A stretch of DNA of 41,798 bases from Vibrio rumoiensis 1S-45 (GTDB lineage Bacteria; Pseudomonadota; Gammaproteobacteria; Enterobacterales; Vibrionaceae), in NCBI RefSeq assembly GCF_000286955.2, contig NZ_AJYK02000093.1, positions 1-41,798 of the forward strand, given 5' to 3'. Positions 35,399 to 41,798 of the stretch are shown one piece after another (the stretch's first letter is position 1; the number at the start of each line of letters is the position of its first letter). Position numbers and translations under genes: made by a program. A model generated the notes under the pieces. That model worked only from the letters and a program-made list of their open reading frames with translations. It ran no database searches and was not told where the DNA came from.

Positions 35399-37135
35399 AT
35401 GCCAAAATACATGCGATTCACATCAAATGTTTTACTTTGTGTTTCTTTTCTACTTCCCCCTTTCTATGTTGCAGCACAAGCCCCCGCTATTTATTCCAGT
35501 GAGAGTATTCATCATCCCGTTTGGGCAGAAAATGGCATGGTGGCCAGCCAAGAAGCGATTGCTTCCAAAGTCGGTGTCGATATCTTAAAAAAAGGTGGTA
35601 ATGCCGTCGATGCTGGCGTGGCCGTTGGTTTTGCGCTCGCCGTTACCTTACCCCGCGCCGGCAACATTGGCGGCGGTGGTTTTATGATGATTTACGATGC
35701 TAAAAAGAAACGCACCTTTGCCTTAGATTATCGTGAAATGGGTCCCTCAAAAGCGTACAAAGATATGTACCTTGATGAAGATGGCAATGCGGTTGAAGAA
35801 CTGTCGCGTTTTCATGGTTTAGCGGTTGGCGTACCGGGTACCGTAGCGGGCCTAATCACGGCTCTCGAAAACTACGGCAGCATGGACTTAAAAACCGTAA
35901 TGGCTCCGGCAATCAAATTAGCAGAACAAGGCATTATCGTTACCCCTGATTTATATACCTCGCTACAAAGTGCCAAAGAACGGCTACAAAAATGGGATAG
36001 CAGCAAACCTGTATTTTTTAAAGATGGCGGTCAATCCGACTACCAAATTGGCGATAAACTGATTCAAAACGATCTCGCTAATTCCCTTAAACTCATTGCA
36101 GAAAATGGCCGTGATGGTTTTTATAAAGGTAAAACCGCCAAAGCGATTGCCGATTCAGTGACTGCGGCAGGCGGCTTAATGACAGTCGAAGATTTAGCGA
36201 GTTATAAAGCTGTGATACGTGAACCGGTAATGGGAAGTTATCGCGGTTACAGCATTGCCTCTATGCCACCACCATCATCGGGCGGGATTCATATTATTCA
36301 AATCTTAAATATTTTGGAAAACTACCGCATCGGTGAAATGGGACATAACACCGCCGAGACCATACATGTGATGGCTGAAGCAATGAAACTCGCTTATGCA
36401 GACCGCGCAGAATACTTGGGCGATCCTGACTTTGTAAAAGTACCCATGAAAGGTTTAACCAACAAAGACTACGCTCATAGTTTGCAGCAACAAATCTCAC
36501 AAGACAAAGCGCGCCCAGCCAAAGAGATTAAACATGGTCAGCCGATGCCTTATGAAAGTGACCAGACGACCCACTTCTCTGTCATGGATAAAGATGGCAA
36601 CGTGATTTCTAACACCTACACCTTAAACTTTTCTTACGGTACGGGTATGGTCGCCAATGGCACTGGGATCTTACTCAATAACGAGATGGATGACTTTTCT
36701 GCCAAGCCCGGTGTACCGAATGGTTATGGATTGATTGGTGGTGAAGCGAATGCGGTCGAAGGCGGTAAACGTCCACTTTCTTCCATGAGCCCGACGCTAG
36801 TATTTAAAAACGGTAAGCCTATTCTGGCAACTGGTAGCCCAGGAGGTAGCCGAATTATTACGACTACTCTACAAATCATCATGAATGTGATTGATCATAA
36901 TATGAATATCGCCGAAGCGACCCATGCGGTACGTGTTCATCATCAATGGTTGCCTGACGAACTACGTATTGAAAAAGGCTTGAATCAAGACACAATCAAA
37001 CTACTGCAAGCGAAAGGACAAAACGTCGTCGAAAAAAGTGCAATGGGTAGCACTCAATCAATTATGCATACGGATAAAGGCTTCTTTGGATCGTCGGATC
37101 CAAGAACGCCAAGCGCATTAACTACCGGATATTAA
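35399..37135 (+). CDS. ggt: Periplasmic gamma-glutamyltranspeptidase Ggt
   Basis: The protein has 578 residues (E. coli Ggt has 580), with a signal peptide (FTSNVLLCVSFLLPPFYVAAQA). It cleaves glutathione and other gamma-glutamyl compounds in the periplasm. The proenzyme should cut itself before Thr390 in TTHFSVMDKDG, which becomes the nucleophile, giving subunits of about 365 and 189 residues. Other markers are DYREMGPSKA (substrate arginine), PPSSGGIHIIQ, NNEMDDFSAKPGVPN and SMSPTLVF...GSPGGSRIITTT. The start has AAGAGGT upstream. The DUF302 gene follows 10 bp later, so the two form an operon. Confidence 0.96.
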   Translation: MPKYMRFTSNVLLCVSFLLPPFYVAAQAPAIYSSESIHHPVWAENGMVASQEAIASKVGVDILKKGGNAVDAGVAVGFALAVTLPRAGNIGGGGFMMIYDAKKKRTFALDYREMGPSKAYKDMYLDEDGNAVEELSRFHGLAVGVPGTVAGLITALENYGSMDLKTVMAPAIKLAEQGIIVTPDLYTSLQSAKERLQKWDSSKPVFFKDGGQSDYQIGDKLIQNDLANSLKLIAENGRDGFYKGKTAKAIADSVTAAGGLMTVEDLASYKAVIREPVMGSYRGYSIASMPPPSSGGIHIIQILNILENYRIGEMGHNTAETIHVMAEAMKLAYADRAEYLGDPDFVKVPMKGLTNKDYAHSLQQQISQDKARPAKEIKHGQPMPYESDQTTHFSVMDKDGNVISNTYTLNFSYGTGMVANGTGILLNNEMDDFSAKPGVPNGYGLIGGEANAVEGGKRPLSSMSPTLVFKNGKPILATGSPGGSRIITTTLQIIMNVIDHNMNIAEATHAVRVHHQWLPDELRIEKGLNQDTIKLLQAKGQNVVEKSAMGSTQSIMHTDKGFFGSSDPRTPSALTTGY

Positions 37136-37145
37136 GGAATAGAGC

Positions 37146-37607
37146 ATGAAAAAATGGACAACCGTGATACTCAGCACCTTGGCACTATTAAGCCCAGTTC
37201 TCGCTTGGGCAAATGCAGACAACGGACTGGTACAAGTGCAAAGTCAACATAGCGTGCAAGAGACATCCGATAAACTCGTTAAGGCGTTAAACTCAAAAGG
37301 AATGACGGTTTTTGCGCAGGTTGATCACGCAGCTGGCGCAAAGAAAGTCGATATTGAATTGCGTCCAACGAAAGTGATCATTTTTGGTAATCCTAAAGTA
37401 GGTTCTCCACTTATGGTTTGCCAACAATCCGCCGCCATTGATCTACCACAAAAAGCACTGATTTCAGAAGATGAAAGTGGCAAAGTTTGGTTAACTTATA
37501 ACGACCCTAAATATTTAGCTTCACGCCACCAGATCCAAGGTTGTGACGAAGTATTAAATAAAGTGTCTAACGCCTTAGCGAACTTTGCTAAAGCGGCGAC
37601 ACAGTAA
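37146..37607 (+). CDS. Secreted DUF302-family protein
   Basis: The protein has 153 residues, with a signal peptide (WTTVILSTLALLSPVLAWA). The mature part has the DUF302 pattern: SVQETSDKLVKALNSKGMTVFAQVDHAAGA near the start, then VIIFGNPKVGSPLMVCQQSAAIDLPQKALI and VWLTYNDPKYLASRHQI. The biochemical role of the family is not established. The ribosome site AAGGAA overlaps the ggt stop codon, so it is cotranscribed and probably translated from the ggt message. Two cysteines in the mature protein could form a disulfide. Confidence 0.85.
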   Translation: MKKWTTVILSTLALLSPVLAWANADNGLVQVQSQHSVQETSDKLVKALNSKGMTVFAQVDHAAGAKKVDIELRPTKVIIFGNPKVGSPLMVCQQSAAIDLPQKALISEDESGKVWLTYNDPKYLASRHQIQGCDEVLNKVSNALANFAKAATQ

Positions 37608-37635
37608 CCCTTTTAATTTTAGATATTGTTGCAAT

Positions 37636-38523
37636 TTACGGCTCTAAAATGAGCTTATCTTGAATGAAATCTAGAAATAGCGAAATTCTTGATGCTAACG
37701 CACTTTGCTTATAATACACCGCTTGAATCGATTCCCTTCGGTTTGGGTGGTGTATTGCATTAGGTAACACTTCGACTAACGAACCATCGTTCAATTCACG
37801 GTGAATCATGTAATAAGATAAAGCGGTAATCCCCATTCCATTAACGCACAGCTGTTTTATGACCTCTCCACTACTGGCTTTTAATTCAAAATTAATCGCA
37901 TTATTGGGCTCTTTTAAGTACCAGTTATTCAAGTGAGAAGCGTGTGAGAAGCCAATAAGACTATGTTCTGACAGTTGACCACTATGCGTTGGCGTACCAT
38001 TCGCTTGCAAATAATCTGGACTTGCCACCAACACTAATGGACTTTGCCCTAAGGCTCTTGCATGCAAAGTAGAATCCTTTAAATCACCGATACGAATTGC
38101 TACGTCAACCTTATTTTCAAGCAAGTCCACGACGGTATCATTGGTTGTGAGTTCTAATTCCACTTTAGGGTATTGCTGTTTAAATTCAGGCAGAACCTGA
38201 GCAAGCTGATTAATCATAAATGGAAAAGCAGAATCAACACGCAATTTACCAACGGGCTCGGTTTGATGGGACAATAAATGTTGCTGACCAAGCTCAAGGG
38301 TATTTAAAGCCTTTTGCACATACCCTTTAAAAACGACACCTTCTTCGGTCATGACTAACTTTCGAGTGGTGCGATTAAACAAGGTGGTATCGAGTTGCTT
38401 TTCCAATCTGGCTATCGCTCTTGATAAGGTAGCAATTTGAATCCCTTCCTTTACCGAAGCCTTTGAAAAACTCTCACTTTCTGCCACCGCCAGAAAAGCC
38501 ATTAAATCTTCTGTTTTAATCAT
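37636..38523 (-). CDS. LysR-family transcriptional regulator
   Basis: The protein has 295 residues, with an N-terminal helix-turn-helix (IKTEDLMAFLAVAESESFSKASVKEGIQIATLSRAIARLE) and a CrgA-like effector domain (GKLRVDSAFPFMINQLAQVLPEF; VDVAIRIGDLKDSTLHARALG). It is divergent from the reductase operon with 145 bp between starts, which points to that operon as its target. Its stop lies 28 bp from the convergent DUF302 stop, with no clear terminator between them. Confidence 0.88.
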   Translation of the reverse strand: MIKTEDLMAFLAVAESESFSKASVKEGIQIATLSRAIARLEKQLDTTLFNRTTRKLVMTEEGVVFKGYVQKALNTLELGQQHLLSHQTEPVGKLRVDSAFPFMINQLAQVLPEFKQQYPKVELELTTNDTVVDLLENKVDVAIRIGDLKDSTLHARALGQSPLVLVASPDYLQANGTPTHSGQLSEHSLIGFSHASHLNNWYLKEPNNAINFELKASSGEVIKQLCVNGMGITALSYYMIHRELNDGSLVEVLPNAIHHPNRRESIQAVYYKQSALASRISLFLDFIQDKLILEP

Positions 38524-38668
38524 TTACGAATGCTCTTTCATATACCGTAATAAGAGAATACATTTATTGCATATTATTCAAAAGTAATTTGTATCTTTTG
38601 ATGTTAGTGAAAAGATAAGGCTCTGATACCATGCTTGTATTCATAAGAAAACAAATAGTAGGAACCCT

Positions 38669-39760
38669 ATGTCAACGTCTCTTTTTACGCCAATCCAATT
38701 CGGTGGTTTAACCTTAAACAACCGTATCGTCATGCCTCCAATGACACGCTCTCGTGCAAAAAATGGCTGCGCTAATGCCATGATGGCGGAATATTACGCG
38801 CAACGTGCAGAAGCGGGACTGATCATTGCTGAAGGCACGCAAATCTCTCAACTAGGTCAAGGTTATGCTTGGACTCCGGGTATTTATTCTCCTGAGCAAA
38901 TTCAAGGCTGGAAACTCGTCACTGATGCTGTACACGCAAAAGGCGGTAAAATATTCGCTCAACTTTGGCATGTAGGTCGAGTCACTCATCCAAGTAATAC
39001 TGGCGGTGTACAACCTATTTCGTCCAGCGAACAAGCCGCTAAAGGCGTAAAAGTATTCATTGATGAAGAAGACCAACCAAACTTTGTCGATACCGTATTA
39101 CCAAGAGCCATGACTCACGACGACATCGAGCATGTGAAAGGTGAATATTATCAAGCGGCGTTAAATGCCCTAGAAGCTGGATTTGATGGTGTTGAATTGC
39201 ACGCGGCAAACGGCTACTTAGTGAATCAATTTATCGATTCAGAAGCTAACCTTCGCGATGATGAATACGGTGGCAGTACTGAAAACCGCCTGCGTTTCCT
39301 AGGTGAAGTGGTCGATCAACTGGTTTCAGTCGTGGGTAAAGAGCGCGTCGGTGTTCGCCTTGCCCCATTCACTTGCTTAAATGGCACAGTAGATTCTGAT
39401 CCTGAAGCGACTTATATCGAAGCGGCGAAATTACTTAATAGCAAAGGTATTGGCTACATCCACATCGCAGAAGTGGATTGGGATGACGCTCCAGATACTC
39501 CAATCTCATTTAAACAAAACCTACGTCAGGCTTTTGATCAAACCATCATTCTAGCGGGTAAATATAATCCAGAAAAAGCCCAGCAAGCGTTAGAGCAAGG
39601 CTTTGCCGATATGGTGGCGTTTGGTCGTCCATTTGTGGCAAACCCAGATTTAGTCACTCGAATCAAAAATCAGTACCCACTCGCCGAGCATAATCCAGAT
39701 ACGTTGTTTGGTGGCGCTGAGCAAGGGTTAACCGACTACCCTGTGTATTCTGAAGCTTAA
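38669..39760 (+). CDS. Old Yellow Enzyme family alkene reductase, NemA-like
   Basis: The protein has 363 residues. It is an FMN-dependent TIM barrel that reduces activated C=C bonds (enones, maleimides, nitro compounds) with NAD(P)H. Typical blocks are LFTPIQFGGLTLNNRIVMPPMTRSRA at the N-terminus, QLWHVGRVTHP, the substrate pair His178 and Asn181 with Tyr183 in HAANGYLVNQF, and DEYGGSTENRLRF. It is the first of three reductase genes on the plus strand; the next starts 9 bp later after AAGGGGATCC. It is divergent from a LysR gene. Confidence 0.94.
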   Translation: MSTSLFTPIQFGGLTLNNRIVMPPMTRSRAKNGCANAMMAEYYAQRAEAGLIIAEGTQISQLGQGYAWTPGIYSPEQIQGWKLVTDAVHAKGGKIFAQLWHVGRVTHPSNTGGVQPISSSEQAAKGVKVFIDEEDQPNFVDTVLPRAMTHDDIEHVKGEYYQAALNALEAGFDGVELHAANGYLVNQFIDSEANLRDDEYGGSTENRLRFLGEVVDQLVSVVGKERVGVRLAPFTCLNGTVDSDPEATYIEAAKLLNSKGIGYIHIAEVDWDDAPDTPISFKQNLRQAFDQTIILAGKYNPEKAQQALEQGFADMVAFGRPFVANPDLVTRIKNQYPLAEHNPDTLFGGAEQGLTDYPVYSEA

Positions 39761-39769
39761 GGGGATCCA

Positions 39770-40732
39770 ATGAACAAACACAATATCGTAATCAACACCC
39801 AAGCTTGGTGTGTGGAATCTAAAACCAATCAGTTAAAGCTATCTGACAAAGCGCTTGAGCCTTTAGCGAGTGATGAAGTTCAAATTGAAAATCATGCCAT
39901 TGGTCTTAATCCCGTTGATTTCAAAGTCATTAACAACGGTGTGTTAAGTGATGGACAAGTAGCGGGCGTTGATGGCGCAGGAATGGTAACCGCTGTCGGT
40001 TCAAGTGAGCTTTCTCACCTTATTGGCACTCGTGTGGCTTATCATCAAAACCTGCATTTGAACGGTAGCTTTGCCAAGCACATTAACATTAAAGCAAAGG
40101 TGACAATCCCGCTCCCAAACAAAATAAGCTTTGAAGTTGCAGCGAGCCTACCTTGTCCATTGCTCACTGCTTGGCAGGCTGTCGATAAACTGCCAATCAA
40201 ACCAAATAGGACTGTTTTGGTAAGCGGTGCCTCTGGTGCTGTGGGGCGTTATTTAATTCAGTTATTAAAACACAAAGGATTCAACGTTGTTGCAACGGCA
40301 AATCCAAATCGCCACCCACAACTTGAAGAGCTTGGTGCTCAACAATGCTTCTCAATGGACGAAACATTTAGCGACAGAACATTTTTCGCCGTTATAGACA
40401 CTCGTTCACGAGAAACCGCTAAGCAACTCGCACCAACCTTGCAAGCCAACGGACATCTCGTTTCAATTTTAGGCAGATTAGAAGAGCAACCTCTGTCAGC
40501 CTTTGAACGTTGTATCTCGTTGCATGAAATAGCACTAGGTGCCTTACATCAAGAAGGACTAGATAGCGATTGGCAAGAGTTAACTTCAATGGGGACTGAA
40601 CTTATGAAGCAAATCTCGAACCAACAAATTATACCAAATCCAATTCATATGATGGATTTTGCAAAACTTGATCTTGCTATTAATGAATTTGAACATCAAA
40701 GAAAAGCACTGAAATACGTCATTCAATGCTAA
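39770..40732 (+). CDS. Zinc-independent MDR-type NAD(P)H dehydrogenase, quinone-oxidoreductase-like
   Basis: The protein has 320 residues in the medium-chain dehydrogenase/reductase superfamily. The N-terminal GroES-like domain contains NHAIGLNPVDFKVINNG and VAGVDGAGMVTAVG. It lacks the zinc ligands of alcohol dehydrogenases. The Rossmann domain has the nucleotide loop SGASGAVGRYLIQLLK. The group includes quinone and enoyl reductases. The preceding reductase gene ends 9 bp before it and the aldo/keto reductase follows 36 bp later, so an operon is likely. The natural substrate is not known. Confidence 0.88.
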   Translation: MNKHNIVINTQAWCVESKTNQLKLSDKALEPLASDEVQIENHAIGLNPVDFKVINNGVLSDGQVAGVDGAGMVTAVGSSELSHLIGTRVAYHQNLHLNGSFAKHINIKAKVTIPLPNKISFEVAASLPCPLLTAWQAVDKLPIKPNRTVLVSGASGAVGRYLIQLLKHKGFNVVATANPNRHPQLEELGAQQCFSMDETFSDRTFFAVIDTRSRETAKQLAPTLQANGHLVSILGRLEEQPLSAFERCISLHEIALGALHQEGLDSDWQELTSMGTELMKQISNQQIIPNPIHMMDFAKLDLAINEFEHQRKALKYVIQC

Positions 40733-40768
40733 ACCTAATACAATTTATACCGTTATAGGACATCAATA

Positions 40769-41587
40769 ATGTCAAATATAGAAAACATGCAAATCCCAAC
40801 ACTAGGCGCGGGTACATTTCGCCTCAAAGGTCAAGATGCTTATCAATCGGTTGAGATGGCTCTAAAACTTGGTTATCGCCATATCGATACCGCGCAAATT
40901 TATGGTAACGAAGCCGAAGTGGGTCAAGCTATCACTGATAGCCAACTTGATCGTTCAGAGCTCTTTTTAACCACAAAGATTTGGATGGATAAATTTGCCC
41001 AAGCCGATTTTTTACCAAGTTTAAAAGAGAGTTTACACAAGCTACAAACGGAGTATGTGGATCTGCTTTTGATCCACTGGCCATTAAAAGATGAATCCGT
41101 TTCTATGACGGAATACCTAACTGAGCTGAAAAAAGCGCAGGATCTCGGCTTAGCCCGTCACATTGGGGTGTCTAACTTCACTAATGCGCAAATGACGCAG
41201 GCCATTGAGATTTTAGGTGACGGTAAGATTTTCACGAACCAAGTGGAGATTCATCCTTACTTGCAAAATCGAGCCGTGGTTGAGTTTTGTCAGCAACACA
41301 ATATCTTAGTCACCGCCTACATGCCTTTTGCTTACGGTGATGTGCTAAAAGATGACGTTATTTGTGCCATTGCAAAAAATCATCAAGCGACACCAGCTCA
41401 AGTGGTACTCGCTTGGATTATTCAACAAGGGTTTGTCACCATTCCTTCCAACACCAAGGAAAAGAACCTAGCGAGTAACTTAGAATATTCAAAAGTGACA
41501 CTCACTGAAAATGACATGAAACAGATCGCCACGCTCGATCGTAATCATCGTCTTGCGAATCCAGATTTCGCACCTGAGTGGGATTAA
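40769..41587 (+). CDS. Aldo/keto reductase, DkgB-like
   Basis: The protein has 272 residues. It is an NADPH-dependent aldo/keto reductase of the AKR5/DkgA-DkgB type that reduces aldehydes such as methylglyoxal. The catalytic tetrad is complete: Asp40 (GYRHIDTAQIYGNE), Tyr45, Lys70 (LTTKIW) and His103 (LIHWP). Other family blocks are IGVSNFTNAQM, NQVEIHPYLQ and VTIPSNTKEKNL. It is the last gene of the reductase operon and is followed by a terminator 15 bp after the stop. Confidence 0.93.
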   Translation: MSNIENMQIPTLGAGTFRLKGQDAYQSVEMALKLGYRHIDTAQIYGNEAEVGQAITDSQLDRSELFLTTKIWMDKFAQADFLPSLKESLHKLQTEYVDLLLIHWPLKDESVSMTEYLTELKKAQDLGLARHIGVSNFTNAQMTQAIEILGDGKIFTNQVEIHPYLQNRAVVEFCQQHNILVTAYMPFAYGDVLKDDVICAIAKNHQATPAQVVLAWIIQQGFVTIPSNTKEKNLASNLEYSKVTLTENDMKQIATLDRNHRLANPDFAPEWD

Positions 41588-41602
41588 AATTGACAACATA
41601 AT

Positions 41603-41630
41603 ATAAGGCTCGACAGGGGCCTTATTTTTT
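41603..41630 (+). terminator. Rho-independent terminator of the reductase operon
   Basis: A 7-bp stem (ATAAGGC with GCCTTAT) and a 9-nt loop are followed by a run of T, 15 bp after the aldo/keto reductase stop. Confidence 0.87.
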
Positions 41631-41769
41631 CTCTGATATGCCAAGTAATAAAGCTTCATACTAAAATGGCAGTGATCGCAGTCAATACTGCTACTATTTC
41701 TAAAGCGTCTATGCCCTAAAAAAATCCCTCCCCCAAAAAAGCACAAATCAAGCGTCACTCAAAATCGTC

Positions 41770-41798
41770 ATTCCGGAAACGAGGGACGAGTTATCCGG
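41770..41798. repeat. Partial inverted-repeat element at the contig end
   Basis: The last bases contain CCGGAAAC...GTTATCCGG, an imperfect inverted repeat, starting with CGTCATTCC. This resembles the short GTCATTCC-type intergenic repeats common in vibrios. The contig stops in or right after it, as expected for a multicopy sequence. The rest of 41631-41769 shows nothing supported. Confidence 0.45.

Noticed and set aside
1..41798. CRISPR arrays, tRNA or rRNA genes, transposases, prophage or toxin-antitoxin genes
   Set aside because: I looked for regular short repeats, tRNA-like cloverleafs and recognisable proteins and found none.

Overview
The window is 41,798 bp and looks like a complete contig from a marine gammaproteobacterium, very probably Vibrionaceae. 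The evidence is the low-to-moderate GC content, Vibrio-style proteins (IutA, IucD, MalT, PpsA/PpsR, PACE exporter), AT-rich Fur boxes of the Vibrio type, and a typical 'ATACCAAT...ATTGGTAT' intergenic palindrome. The first 16 bases match the end of an Illumina adapter, so the left edge is an assembly end and not biology. The right edge stops inside an inverted-repeat element. I cannot name the species.

Left part (1-3.1 kb, minus strand): an ectoine-catabolism operon cut by the contig end. It contains DoeA (ectoine hydrolase of the M24 fold), an Lrp/AsnC regulator (DoeX) and a truncated aldehyde dehydrogenase of the DoeC/GabD family. A DoeB deacetylase is not in the window.

3.2-16.9 kb: a complete aerobactin (lysine hydroxamate-citrate siderophore) locus. 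On the minus strand are iucC, then an ABC importer (ATPase, periplasmic binding protein, fused double permease) and the outer-membrane receptor iutA. On the plus strand are a ShiF-like MFS exporter, a single 926-codon gene that joins IucA (synthetase) to IucB (N6-hydroxylysine acetyltransferase), and iucD (lysine N6-hydroxylase). A perfect 7-1-7 Fur box lies in the divergent promoter, and further Fur-like boxes precede the importer and iutA. Lysine is hydroxylated by IucD, acetylated by the IucB half, joined to citrate by the IucA half and then by IucC, exported by the MFS protein, and re-imported through IutA and the ABC system. The IucA-IucB fusion is the most interesting observation in the window.

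17.1-24.1 kb: periplasmic thiol-redox genes (ScsB-like and ScsD-like; the ScsB-like gene has no usable AUG/GUG/UUG start), a DUF3047 secreted protein, a BenE-family transporter, a LysR regulator divergent from a PACE-family drug exporter, and a TSUP-family transporter.

24.3-34.6 kb: core metabolism. There is a divergent ppsR/ppsA pair (regulator and phosphoenolpyruvate synthase), an ABM-domain monooxygenase divergent from a LysR regulator, and malQ divergent from malT with MalT-box-like sequences between them. A small one-pass membrane protein of unknown function follows malT.

35.4-41.8 kb: periplasmic gamma-glutamyltranspeptidase with a DUF302 protein, then a LysR regulator divergent from an operon of three reductases (Old Yellow Enzyme, zinc-less MDR dehydrogenase, aldo/keto reductase) that ends at a clear terminator. 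I saw no rRNA, tRNA, CRISPR array, transposase or prophage gene.
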